A stretch of 64,000 nucleotides of DNA from Persicaria tinctoria (lineage: Eukaryota > Streptophyta > Magnoliopsida > Caryophyllales > Polygonaceae), in contig JBANSL010000008.1 of assembly GCA_037127255.1 (NCBI GenBank), positions 38,639,373-38,703,372 on the forward strand. The letters run 5' to 3'. The first letter of the stretch is position 1. Each line of letters opens with the position of its first letter. The notes beneath the pieces are model-generated. The model was given only the letters and a program-made list of their open reading frames with translations. It did no database searches and was not told where the DNA came from. The position numbers and the translations under genes are program-made. Shown piece by piece: positions 22,811-34,053 of this stretch.

Positions 22811-23556
22811 TAGGGCTGGCAAATGGTACGGAAATTATCATACTAACCACGTACCAACCACAAACCGACTATGTTGGTAACCACACTTGTGGTAACCAAC
22901 ATGGTGGTAGTCATCTTATCGGTAACCACATGAAGGTGGTACGGTAATGATAATGAAATTTGAATATCATGGTTACCATGGCTACCAAGTATATATATTA
23001 TTATTTCTATTTAATGTTTTATTGTTATTACCTTTAAGTTTTAAGTTTTTAAGTTATATTTTGTGTTTTGATTTTGACCTAAATTGGTCATTTCTACTTT
23101 TTCTACTAGAAACAGTATGAACATTTTGAATGTTTGAAAACTTTGACCTTGTTTTGTTTGAACTTGCACAAATATTTTGAATGTTTGAACAATTGAACTT
23201 GGTTTGTTTCAAGACTTTGAACTTGGTTCGTTTGAATTCGGTTGTACTTTAGTTGTGAACTTGATTTATTTGAATATTTAATAGGTGGTAACCATATTAT
23301 TTTTGGTAATCATATTTTTCGTTCGATAATTTTGATGATTACCGGAAGGTAGCCAAGGGGTGTAAAAAAATACAAATAAAATTACATCTTGGTAACCATG
23401 GTAATGTACCGATGGTAACCACAAATCGTTGTTACCACATATGCGGTAACCACGACTTGTGGTTGGTACGTGGTATGAAAATTTACATACTATCAGTTTG
23501 TGGTTGGTACGTGGTAATCACCATTTTTTGGTGGTTACCGTACCATGCCAACCCCA
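22811..23556. mobile_element. hAT-type MITE with GGTAACCA repeats
   Basis: Ends TAGGGCTGGCAAATGGTACG and, reverse-complemented, TGGGGTTGGCATGGTACGG. The 8-bp flank ATAGATAG is on both sides (22,803-22,810; 23,557-23,564), though the flank is itself repetitive. GTACCAACCACAA/TGGTTACC words fill both subterminal regions. Non-coding. Confidence 0.8.
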
Positions 23557-24703
23557 ATAGATAGATAGATAATAGATAGATGTTTTTTTTAACTACTAAA
23601 ATTATAATTTAGGCTAAGGTGATTGGTTAAAAAGCCTAGGACTAAAGAGAGGTCGTCACGTCATCGGTAAGACTTTTGTTTTGATAGTTAGTAATAGATT
23701 TTTTTTTAAACTACTAAAATTGTAATTTAGGCTAAGGTGATTGGTGAAAAAGCCTAGGATTAAGGAGAGGGTGTCAAGTCATCGGTAAGACTTTTGTTTT
23801 AATAGTTACTGTAGTAAAAGATGTTTTTTTTAAACTACTAAAATTGTAATTTAGGCTAATGTGGTTAGTTAAAAAGTCTATGATTAAGGAGAGGGCGCCA
23901 CGTCATCGGTAAGGTTTTTGGTTTAATAGTGAGTGATAGATGGTTTTTTAAACTACTAAAATTGTAATTTAGGCTAAGTTGATTGGTTAAAAAGCCTAGG
24001 ATTAAGGAGAGGGTGTCACCTCATCGGTAAGACTTTTGTTTTAATAGTTAGTAATAGATTGTTTTTTTTTAAACTACTGAACTTGTAATTTGGGCTAAGT
24101 TGATTGGTTAAAAAGCCTAGGATTAAGGAGAGGGTGTCACGTCGTTGGTAAGACTTTTGTTTTAATAGTTAGTAATAGATGTTTTTTTAAACTACTAAAA
24201 TTATATTGTAATTTAGGCTAAGGTGATTGGTTAAAAAGACTAGGATTAAGGAGAGGGCGCCACATCATCTGTAAGACTTTTATTTTAATAGTTAGTAATA
24301 GATAATAGATAGATTGTTTTTTTTTAACAACTAAAATTGTAATTTAGGCTAAGGTGATTGGTTAAAAAGCCTAGGATTAAGGAGAGGGCGCCACATAATC
24401 GGTATGGTTTTTTTTTAATAGTTAGTAATAGATGTTTTTTTAAACTACTAAAATTATAATTTAGGCTAAGGTGATTGGTTAAAAAGCTTAGGATTAAGGA
24501 GAGGGCGTCACGTTATCGGTAAGACATTTATTTTAATAGTTAGTAATAGATTTTTTTTAAACTACTAAAATTGTAATTTAGGCGAAGGTGATTGGTTAAA
24601 AAACCTAGGATTAAGGAGAGGGCGACACATCATCGGCAAGACTTTTGTTTTAATAGTTAGTAATATATAATAGATATATAGATAATAGATGTTTTTTTAA
24701 CAA

Positions 24704-24940
24704 CTCCCTCCGTTCGACAAAACTTGTCGTTTACTATTCATGCACGCTTTTTTAGAACGATAAAAACTATATAAAATATTTATTTTTTTATAAATTTTTT
24801 TTAACAAGTTTGTACTTATTAATAATAACTACGAAGTTGTTAAAAAAATTATTAAAAAAACTAGATATTTTATATAGTTTTTAGCTCCTAAAAAAGCGTG
24901 CATTAATAGTAAAGTGTCAAGTTTTTCCGAACGGAGGTAG
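24704..24940. mobile_element. Stowaway-like MITE
   Basis: Starts CTCCCTCCGTTCG and ends CGAACGGAGGTAG. Near-palindromic along its whole 237 bp (ATATAAAATATT... / ...TAGATATTTTATATAG). TA follows on the right; the left TA appears as AA. It interrupts one ~120-bp unit. Confidence 0.85.
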
Positions 24941-26216
24941 TAGTGAAATTGTAATTTAGGCTAAGGTGATTGGTTAAAAAATATAGGATTAAGGAGAGGA
25001 CGCCACGTCATCGGTAAGACTTTTGTTTTAATAGTTAGTAATAGATAGATTTTTTTTAAACTACTAAAATTGTAATTTAGGCTAAGGTGATTGGTTAAAA
25101 AACCTAGGATTAAGGAGAGGGCGTCACATCATCGGTAAGACTTTTGTTTTAATTGTTAGTAATAGATAATAGATATATAGATAATAGATGTTTTTTTTAA
25201 CTACTAAAATTGTAATTTAGGCTAAGGTGATTGGTTAAAAAATCTAGGATTAAGGAGAGGGCGCCACGTCATCGGTAAGGCTTTTGTTTCAATAGTTAGT
25301 AATAGATATATAGATAATAGATGTTTTTTTAACTACTAAAATTGTAATTTAGGCTAAGGTGATTGGTTAAAAAGGCTAGGATTAAGAAGAGGGCGCCACG
25401 TCATCTGTAAGAGTTTTATTTTAATAGTTAGTAATAGATTGTTTTTTTTAACTACTAAAATTGTAATTTAGGCTAAGGTGATTGGTTAAAAAGCATAGGA
25501 TTAATTAAGGAGGGGGCGCCACGTAATCGGTAAGGTTTTTTTTTTTAATAGTTAGTAATAGATATATTTTTTTAAACTACTAAAATTATAATTTAGGCTA
25601 AGGTGATTGGTTAAAAAGTCTAGGATTAAGGAGAGGGCATCACGTTATCGGTAATACTTTTGTTTTAATAGTTAGTAATAGATTTTTTTTTAAACTACTA
25701 AAATTGTAATTTAGGCTAAGGTGATTGGTTAAAAAACCTAGGATTAAGGAGAGGGCGCCACATCATCGGTAAGACTTTTGTTTTAATAGTTAGTAATAGA
25801 TAATAGATATATAGATAATAGATGTTTTTTTTTAACTACTAAAATTGTAATTTAGGCTAAGGTGATTGGTTAAAAAACCTAGGATTAAGGAGAGGGCGCC
25901 ACATCGTCGGTAAGGCTTTTGTTTTAATAGTTAGTAATAGATATATAGATAATAGATGTTTTTTTTAACTACTAAAATTTTAATTTAGGCTAAGGTGATT
26001 GGTTAAAAAACCTAGGATTAAGGAGAGGGCGTCACATCATCGGTAAGACTTTTGTTTTAGTAGTTAGTAATAGATAGATAATACTGTAGATGTTTTTTTT
26101 AAACTACTAAAATTATAATTTAGGCTAAGGTGATTGGTTAAAAAGTCTAGGATTAAGGAGAGGGTGACACGTCATTGGTAAGACTTTTGTTTTAATAGTT
26201 AGTAATAGATATTTCT

Positions 26217-26591
26217 TAATAGTATATATCTTGAAAATCTTTAGTGTAGGTCCAGATCGCTTAGGCTTGTTCGTTGGCCCAATCCCGGACCTACCGACCC
26301 GCTTGGATCAATTATCTTACTCAAGACCGCAAATTTAGCAGGACGGGTTGGACGGATCGGGACGAGTTGACTCACATCTGCTCAAATCGACACTTAGTGT
26401 AGGAGTAGAATTGGTCTGGAAAAGATGGAGGGTGGTGAGAGCTCGGACCCCAAATTCAACAGGTTGACGTTGACGTAGACTAAGTTTCCAAATGAATAGG
26501 GAGTAACAAATTCTGGTTTGTGAAAAAATAAAATAAAGGGGGCCGGAAGTAGGAAAAGGGGAAGGGAAGAGGGTAAGGCTATAGAGAGAGG
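26217..26591 (+). promoter_or_regulatory. 5' flank / probable promoter of the ACD11-like gene
   Basis: Unique sequence between the repeat array and the start codon. A TATA-like AAATAAAATAAAGG lies near 26,525. A purine-rich stretch (GGAAGGGAAGAGGG) precedes ATG and resembles a 5' UTR. An open frame on the opposite strand across here is a shadow. Confidence 0.4.
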
Positions 26592-26777
26592 ATGGGGGAG
26601 GAGAAGCCACTGAGGAGGATAGCGGAGGCATTCGGAGACATGGCTGCCACCATCCTCCGGGGTGGGGGAGTGGGAGTGGAAGTGGCCACTTTTGCACACG
26701 CCTGCACTCTACTCTACCCACTCATCAGGGCCTTGGGTTTCAGCTTCAAGTTGGTCGAGCTCGACTTAGTCTCCAAG
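26592..26777 (+). CDS. ACD11: ACD11-like protein, exon 1
   Basis: Sixty-two codons from ATG to AAG before GTACCTA. The peptide starts MGEEKPLRRIAEAFGD and ends SFKLVELDLVSK, aligning without gaps to the first helices of ACD11 (DKPLRKISTAF...; AFKFAEMDYVAK). The Asp and Lys of the last helix (residues 58 and 62 here; Asp60 and Lys64 in Arabidopsis), which bind the lipid headgroup in ACD11, are both kept. The ATG sits in a GAGGATGGGG context with no upstream in-frame start of better fit. Phase 0 donor. Confidence 0.9.
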
Positions 26778-26945
26778 GTACCTACCTACACCTACACCTA
26801 CCTTATCTCCATTAATCCATCTATAAATAATTAATCGTAATTTTCGCCAAATACCCCCGAGGTTAAGGCTAATTCGCGTGGTGTACAAAAGTTGGAAATT
26901 GTTTGTCTTACCCTCTGGTAAGCTTACCCAAGGGTATTCCCATGT

Positions 26946-28013
26946 CCATGGAAAAAGTAGACTAAAAGTAGGAAAAAGAAATGTTTTAATAGGGGATAAA
27001 TATGTTTGCTTTTTTGTGAGGTTCCATGCACCCTATGTCATAATTACTACACCTATATTACTTCTCTCCCCTAATTAAATGAGTTTGTTAACTGATTTTG
27101 GGCGGTAATACATTGTCCGAAATGCTACACAAGTAACTAAACGACTAGTATTAGTATGAAACTGAATTAATTATTGTAGTTCCAACTCAATTAGTTTATA
27201 CTTGGTCTATACAACTAAATTAGTTCCAACTCCTATAATTAAAAAATGGCGGTACTTTATACATAAATAATTTATAGACTTAGTTTATAATATACTGTAC
27301 AACTTAATTAGTTCCAACTCCTATATTTTATTATTTGGAATGTAATTAGTTATGGCGGTAATGAATAGTCCGTATATAAACTTTTTTACGAAAGTATTAT
27401 TTGGAGTATTTTTATACTTTGTTTATCTTTGGATAATTACACTGTGAAAATATAAAAAATTTAGGCTTAGTTTATACTTGCATAATATTGTATATAGCTA
27501 ACTCAAATAATACTACTATAAACCTAACTCAAATAATCCAGCCCAATTGCGACCTCGGCCCGGCCCAATTGCTCCAAGTGCATCACCCTACTCCATCTGC
27601 TTCACCCTGATGCTTGGAGACGTTGGAGTTTACCTGTGTGAAACCGCAAACCGTAAGACAGTGACCCTCCCTCTTCGAAATTAACTCTTCCCTCCATCCC
27701 AAGTCTCGACCGTCAACTTCAAAACACAATCATCCCCTGAACAGCACGGAGACAATCGAACGGCGAATCTCGCTATTGAGAACCAGAATCGTCAGTCGGG
27801 CGAGGCGTCTCCTACGTTTCAATATCACAGACCGCCACTCAATCTCCGAATTGGTAAGTCTCTCTGCTTTTAATCGGTCAGTTATGTTTGATTTTATGTT
27901 CATTAGAGGTTGATTGTACATGGGGTAGGCAGTGGGCGATTCTGGGTAGGCCTAGGGTTTCAGTAGACGTGTTATGAAACGAGTATAATTCCTGGTGTGG
28001 AAATCAGTTTGCA
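26946..28013. other. MULE 5' flank, non-coding
   Basis: AT-rich to 27,540; then a more GC-rich stretch that probably holds the promoter and 5' UTR of the + strand gene. GGTAAGTCTC near 27,853 could be a 5'-UTR intron donor. No gene is seen. Confidence 0.4.
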
Positions 28014-29417
28014 ATGGAGCGGGACTATCTACAACTAACTACCCTCACAACGGAGCAGAAGGCGAAATGGTCAAAGTTAGCGGATATGGACATTGTACCG
28101 ACTAAATTTTACGATGTTGCGACACTGAAACGGCTAGGAATGTTCGAAATTACGAAGTCAATGTTTGATCAGGCAGGGCTGTCGGGATTTTCGAACAAGA
28201 ATGCGCCAACGTATCTAAGATATGTATTGGAATTCCTCTCGACCTTATCGGTACACAATGGCAACCAGATTTCATTTCACCTCAATGATGTGGAGAGGTT
28301 GCTATCCTACGACGAGTTGCGGGACATCCTCGGGATTTCTCGTCAACCTACCCCTGGCTGGAAGAAATCGGGCCACAATTTGAAAGATCTCTGGGTTGAA
28401 ATTACAGGCAGACAGTTTGACGGTCAGAAGGGCGAGACTAACTCTTGGCTTGGGCATCCGTGCTTGGTCTTGGCACACAAAGTGATTAGGATGGCTTTTA
28501 TGGGTCAGGGAGAGACCAGCAAGTTCATGGCTTCAGATTTTATATGGTTCCGGTGCTTTTTCGAAGAATGCAGCAACGTGCCTGACTGGACTTCTTTGTT
28601 TGTTGTATCTTGCATTCGAGATGCAACAAGCGGGAGCACGAAGGGCAAGTTAGCGTTGGGGGGTATGATCACACTGATCGCTAGGAAGTGGGAACCAGAA
28701 CCGCCCGAATAGTTGGAGCAGATACATGGGTCTCATGTGTACGATGAGAGGAGTCTGAACACAGCCAGTTTGTTGAGCAACCCACTAGAGCCGGAGTTGC
28801 ATTGGAAACCGACGAAATCTTACCATAACGCGATATATTTGCCATGTCCCCTGCCGTATGGGAAGAGAGTTGCGGACTTATGTATGACCAACTACGAAGA
28901 TAAGAGTAGATCGGATCGGGATGAACGGAGTACACCAATGGACTTGGACGCCCCCCCCCCCCCCCCAGCCCGAGAAATAAATAATCAGATGGTAGTGCCA
29001 ACGGAAGATGGTATGGAGTGTGATACAGGGCTTTGTCCAACTAGTTCACCCGTTGAGGATCTGCACAAGGATGACGTTTGTCTGATCGAATACAAGCCCT
29101 TCACCTCATCACATCCAGGGCCAGAAGGTGTGCATTCGCACCAAGGTGAATCCAGCTCTTCTGTTCCTTGGGAGCAGGTGTTACAAGGGATACAAGGAAT
29201 TGCAAACCGACAGTCCGATATGGACACGAAACTTCTGGAGATGGCGGACACTCAAAGATACATCTTGGATAGGATAAACCAAATATCCGATAGGCAGGAT
29301 CGTTTGGGGGAAGAACTTGAGGAGATGCGTCTAAGTCAGGACTTGCATCACAGCCACCAGACAGACGTGGAGATGAGTCTTCGGGACGTGTCGGCCAACC
29401 AACGTACCGAATTGTAA
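28014..29417 (+). pseudogene. MULE-borne second ORF, plant transposon ORF1-like, one stop
   Basis: A single frame of 467 codons, broken only by TAG at 28,710-28,712. The N-terminal half has a globular domain (KFYDVATLKRLGMFEI..., YVLEFLSTLSV, ISFHLNDVERLLSYDELRDI, WLGHPCLVLAHKVI). Its pattern is reminiscent of the Athila ORF1 / putative plant transposon protein domain, which normally sits in retrotransposons. A poly-C run (28,951-28,966) encodes Pro repeats. The C-terminal 90 residues are a predicted coiled coil (QGIANRQSDMDTKLLEMADT, ILDRINQISDRQDRLGEELE). The function is not known. It converges on the transposase gene like mudrB on mudrA, but I see no sequence similarity to mudrB. Confidence 0.65.
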
Positions 29418-31983
29418 TAAAGATGAGGGTTAGGCATGGACATCATGTTTTGGTGGCGAATACCATTGTTGGGACCTGCATGGCTCTCCGTAGGGCTGCT
29501 TGGCCCACCCTGTCTGCGTTGACGCTCAGTACGCTCCCGCGCAATTTGCCTCCTATAGCCTAACCTCCTAGTTCTTTGTCGGCCTGTACCCCTTCTGTCT
29601 TCTGGATCTACCACGGGGGATTGATCGTTATTCGGTACATCCTCGTCGTCGTTCATGGCCGTTTCAGTTGGGATCACCACTCGCCGCCCATACACTTTAC
29701 CAATGCCATCTAGGTTGTGATAAGTTAGGCGATTCTTCCTCAGTGCAGCCTCCTTGACCCTGTCTTCCAATTCCTTGAGGTCATCCATCACAACATTGTA
29801 CAAATCCTCATCGTACATCGCCAATCCGGCGATTTTGTCCACCTTACCATGAATATCCCCATACCGTTTCATCCCGTCTGACTTCTTCTCTATCGGCTTA
29901 TAGTAAGGGACTGGGACCTTCAAGTGTTCCCGAGGCAGGTCCTTCCGCCAACGATCCAAAATATACCTCTGCGGAACGTAATACACATTCTCTTCGCTGA
30001 AGACACGCAAAATGTGGGTGCACAATATCCCGCGGAACTCAAAGTTTTTTCACTCACACTTTACGTCGGTGTTGTCTTTTTGAAGGGTAACCCTGTATTT
30101 GTAGCACCGTGTACGACAAAAATAAGGCACCTTTACCGTAACGACGTAAGTGCACACATTGACATCGTCTTCGACCCTCAGTGCATTGGCGTACACGAGG
30201 TTCCGCACCTCAACTTGAAATTCTTCGAACTTTGCAGTAGTGTACAGCTCTTGGAACACGAGCTCAAACACATGGTCGGTCATGCACCTGAGGGGCTTAT
30301 TTATCGATGTGAAGTTCGACGTCTCCTCCTCCCTTACCCTTTTCGATAATGCTAGACCGTACTGCTCAACGAACAACTTTAACGTAGTATTCCCATTCAG
30401 GAACGATTTGAAGAAATGGTTCATACCTTCACTCCTCTGGGTGCTTGACATCCCGGCCCAGAAGCTGTTCTTGAAGTATATAGGAACCCAACGCCTTCTC
30501 TTCTCGTACATCTTGGTTAACCACTTGTTGTTACGCAAACCAAACTTCTCCAGCATCGCATCCCATGCCTCTTCGAACTCCTATTCACACAAGGAGTCGT
30601 GTAGAGCATCTTGGAGTGCACTTACTATTGCATTCCATTTGGGGTTGCTCCCCAAGTGCTTTTTAGCATTCTGCATCACGTGCCATATGCACCAACGATG
30701 CGAAGCATCGGGAAACACTTGCGCAACTGCATTGCCTGAAAACAAATGAATGGACATTATCGATAAATAAGACTATTTTAACTACATATGTAGATACAAC
30801 ATATTTACAGTAGCTTACCAATGGCTGGGGCTTGGTCGGTTAAGATTGCTTTTGGTGCCTTCCCGGACATACAGCTGAGCCAAGTGTTAAACAACCACAC
30901 GAAGTGCTCGGTTTCCTCTCCGACGAGTAGGGCACACCCAAACAACACGCTCTGCCCATGGTGATTGACCCCGATGAATGGTGCAAATGGCATCTTGTAT
31001 CTGTTTGAGACGTATGTCGTATCGAATGAGATGACATCGCCAAATTCCAAGTACGATGCCCTACTCCTTCCGTCAGCCCAAAACACGTTCTTCAATCTAT
31101 TGTCTTCGTCCACATTATAACTGTAGAAGAAGTTCGTGTTGGTTGAAGCCATTGTATCGAAATGATCCCTCATTGCAAGAAAGTCCCCTTTCTTCATTTG
31201 CCGGCTTTTGTTTTTGGAAACCACGTTCCGCAGGTCCCGTTCAGTGAAGCTCACTTTATCATGGCTCCCGTTGGCAACCACAAAGGATGAGAAGTTCTTA
31301 GCTATTGGTACGCCGGCCCTATCCATTTCCAAGATCCGTTTCTTGTTGCCTTCGGTGATGTATCTGTAATTTGTAAGGTGTTTTGTATTCTTCGCATCAC
31401 ACTCGTGGTTATGCTCAAGGACAACGGCGGTTACCCTCCATAGACCAGGTCCATCACGGACAGCATTCACCCTGAAGTTACAACCTGTCATGGTTGAAGT
31501 GGATCCCTTGCTCGGGTTTTTTGACTTGGACACAAAGTTCCCCGCCTTTGTACATACCATCCTAATTGACTTGTACCTTTCGCCCGTATTCCCATCACCC
31601 CCTCCTTCCGTGGGGGGTAACCTTTCCGAACTCCGAATTCTTACCATGAATCCATTTTCTCTCGCATATCCGTGGATTAACTGAATAAAATCTGATTCCC
31701 GCTCCAACATCAGCCCGATATCGGGAGGATTCATTCTCAGGTTATCGGAAATCTCGCGAGGCTCAGCATCGTCTCCTTCATCATCGTCTCCTTCACCACC
31801 GGCTCCTCCTTTATCACCGTCTTCCAGGATGTGGTTTTCACTGTTCGACGAAATGCTTGCGCTGTCATCATCCGAAATTTGGACCAAGTTCAAGTCCAGC
31901 CGGCCTGACCCATTGATCGAATCATCGGAACCGGACCCATCTTCGAATCCCATGTTAAGATCAAAATCCCTGTTCTGGCTCAT
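29348..31983 (-). pseudogene. FAR1/FHY3-related MULE transposase, two stops
   Basis: Exon 1 (31,983-30,819) encodes an acidic N-terminus, a FAR1-type zinc-binding domain (MVCTKAGN...MTGCNFRVNAV... VVLEHNHECD), and a MULE transposase domain with FADG-equivalent core FGDVISFDTTYVSNRYKMPF and ILTDQAPAIG. An 83-base intron (30,736-30,818; GTAAGC...TTTTCAG) joins to NAVAQVFPDASHRWCIWHVM in exon 2, whose frame runs to 29,348. Two nonsense codons interrupt exon 2: TAG after LHDSLCE (near 30,580) and TGA after VKCE (near 30,047). The TGA replaces the second Cys of the SWIM zinc motif (CxC...CTHIL). Otherwise complete at about 860 codons. The protein would bind element ends and cut DNA. Confidence 0.85.
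30736..30818 (-). other. Intron of the MULE transposase gene
   Basis: Starts GTAAGCTACTG and ends TTTGTTTTCAG on the - strand, 83 bases. Removing it keeps the frame across the conserved APAIG/NAVAQVF junction, where FAR1-type transposases read APAI..AI..VFP..RHR.C.WH. Confidence 0.8.
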
Positions 31984-32510
31984 TGTAGCTTAGAGAAGAG
32001 GATGATCGGTAAATCTGCAGGAGAAATCCGAAATCCTAATTAAATTAGCGTTCGAACTACAATTACCCTCTAATCAGTTTCAAAATGCAAATTAACGACA
32101 ATCCCTTATTCACGAATATAGATCCAATCGGATAATATATGTACCGCTCACCTTCGGTGTCCGGCGAGTTCAGCGATCGGAAAACGATCGATTGCAGGTT
32201 CTTCGATCTCGAGCAGTTGACGACGGAACCCTAAATCCTAGTACCGAAGGTGATCGATCTTCGCCGGATTCGTTAAGAAGACTACTTCAATTGAGCAATC
32301 TAACACTTCCAACTCCAATTCCGACCGTTTGAAGAGATGGAGATGAAAATTTGAAATTACCGTTGGGAGTGTTAGGAGAGAGAAGATTACAGTGCTTTAA
32401 TTGTCATTAGGATCAATGTTACTTTAATTGATGCATGTAATTATTGCCCTACTACCTCTATTTTTTTTTTTTTGGCTGACTTACTTTTTGACCAAAAAGG
32501 AGATTACATT
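31984..32510 (-). other. Transposase promoter side of the MULE
   Basis: Non-coding. It should hold the promoter and 5' UTR of the transposase gene on the - strand; no convincing TATA box was picked out. Confidence 0.4.
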
Positions 32511-33794
32511 TTTACCCCCGGGTAAGCTTACCAGAGGGTAAGTGTATCATTGTCCACAAAAGTTTGACATATTTCGCCAGGTGCCCCTAAGGTTTTCATT
32601 TTTTTCGCCAAATACCCCTGAGGTTTATATTTTTTCGCCAAATGCCCCTCTGTCGAATTTGTTAACGTTTTTTATTTAAAAATGGTACAATTCCCCCAAC
32701 ATGGCGCATATTTTTAATAAAAATAAATTTTTCTAAGTATAAAAAATTACTATGATAAATTTAAATAAGATATTATCAATCGTTAACATAAAATACAAAA
32801 AAATAGATTTGATAATTAAGTAAAAAATAATTAAAATATTTATGAAAAATGTGTAAAAATTAAACGAGTTTAAGATTTAACTAAAATATGTTGATTGGGT
32901 TAAAATCCTAAAATAATAAATGTGTTTATAACACCTAATAAAAAATGATTATTAATTAATATTTAGATATAACTAGATTGATTAAAGAAACGTGTACAAA
33001 TTTCATTAGTTTGATTTTTTTTTCAAGGTTCAATTGATTGGGAGGAAATCGTGAAATTAAAATGATTATGTCATCTAAGCAAAAATATTTCTCATTTAAC
33101 AATTAGAATAGATAAATCATAAATCTCATTGGTTAAAAAAATGTTTTAAAAAATTATTGTTTGAAAATTTATGTAGATTAGGTTGATTGTGTGGAATTCC
33201 AAAAATTAAGATTATTATATAAAAAATAGTTTTCATTATACACACACAAAAAGAGAGATTAATTGCTTTGGAAAAAAAAAGAATTCATATATTTGGAACT
33301 ATGTATTTTTTTTAAAAAAAAAAACATGTTGAATTAATCTCATTGTTTAAATAAATAGCATGAAATGATATTGTGTAATTAATACATAATGAAATAATAT
33401 TGTATAGTTAATTTTAACTTTATCAAAAAAGAGTTTTGAATTAATTCCATTGATTAAAAATGTAATATGATATGGTATTGTATTGTGTATATAATATTAG
33501 ATAATTTAATTACCATAATTAAATAATATTGTTCAAATAATACCTTACAAAAATAACAATGAAATAATATTTTCTATTCATTTTTATTTTCAATGAAAAA
33601 ACATTAACAAATTCGACAGAGGGGCATTTGGCGAAAAAATAAAAACCTCAGGGGTATTTGGCGAAAAAAATGTAAACCTTAGGGGCACCTGGCGAAATAT
33701 GTCAAACTTTTGTACATCACGCGAATTAGCCTTAACCTCAGGGGTATTTGACGAAAATTCCGATAATTAATTGATGGATGAATTGAATGAATTA

Positions 33795-34027
33795 CTCCCT
33801 CTGTTTCAAAATAAAAGTCGCTTGACTTTTTTCACGTTTTTTAAGGAGGTAAAAACTCTATGAAATATTATTTTTTTAATCAAAGTTTTTTCATAAATAG
33901 ATACTTATTAATAATAACTATATATTTGTGGGAAAAAATTAATTAAAAAAATAATATTTCATAGAGTTTTTACCACCTTAAACAACGTGAAAAAAGTCAA
34001 ACGACTTTTATTTTGAAACGGATGGAG
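33795..34027. mobile_element. Stowaway MITE
   Basis: Starts CTCCCTCTGTTTCAAAATAA and ends TTATTTTGAAACGGATGGAG, flanked by TA on both sides (33,793-33,794; 34,028-34,029). The 233 bp are nearly one hairpin. It ends 27 bases before ACD11 exon 2. Confidence 0.95.
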
Positions 34028-34053
34028 TAATACAATTAATGATGGAATTGAAG

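Larger units (their letters stand above)
22278..26216 (+). repeat. ~120-bp repeat array, segment 3 (about 23 units)
   Basis: Same unit as at 8,500 and 13,060, beginning near 22,297, 22,445, 22,562, 22,695, 23,588, 23,705, 23,833, 23,948, 24,070, 24,188, 24,326, 24,437, 24,553, 24,945, 25,055, 25,200, 25,328, 25,450, 25,573, 25,690, 25,838, 25,965 and 26,099. A TAGATATATAGATAATAGAT linker recurs in every second or third unit, which suggests higher-order duplication. It is interrupted by a hAT-type MITE and a Stowaway MITE and ends about 375 bp before the ACD11-like start codon. Confidence 0.9.
26894..32555. mobile_element. FAR1-type MULE with two convergent genes
   Basis: Terminal inverted repeats GGAAATTGTTTGTCTTACCC / GGACAATGATACACTTACCC, both continuing TCTGGTAAGCTTACCC. 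Perfect 9-bp target duplication ACAAAAGTT (26,885-26,893; 32,556-32,564), which also restores the outer element's arm. It carries a FAR1/MULE transposase pseudogene (-) and a second long reading frame (+) meeting tail to tail near 29,350-29,417. The 9-bp duplication is perfect, and each gene has only one or two stops, so the element looks recently active. Confidence 0.9.
26836..33762. mobile_element. Foldback MULE (outer element) in ACD11 intron 1
   Basis: Ends CGTAATTTTCGCCAAATACC and (reverse complement) CGGAATTTTCGTCAAATACC; perfect 9-bp duplication ATAATTAAT (26,827-26,835; 33,763-33,771). The terminal inverted repeat is about 170 bp: 26,836-26,893 plus 32,565-32,680 on the left, 33,595-33,762 on the right. 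It holds three or four repeats of TTCGCCAAATACCCCTGAGG. The body 32,690-33,595 is AT-rich and non-coding. The FAR1-type MULE inserted 58 bp into its left arm; without it the element is about 1.26 kb. Confidence 0.85.

Noticed and set aside
28951..28966. Run of 16 C as a possible frameshift or assembly fault
   Set aside because: The frame is open on both sides and encodes proline in a proline-rich linker, so the length as given is coherent.
29348..29417. Tail-to-tail overlap of the two MULE genes as a regulatory antisense design
   Set aside because: The last ~20 codons of the transposase frame may simply be read-through past a lost stop; the overlap cannot be shown to be real.
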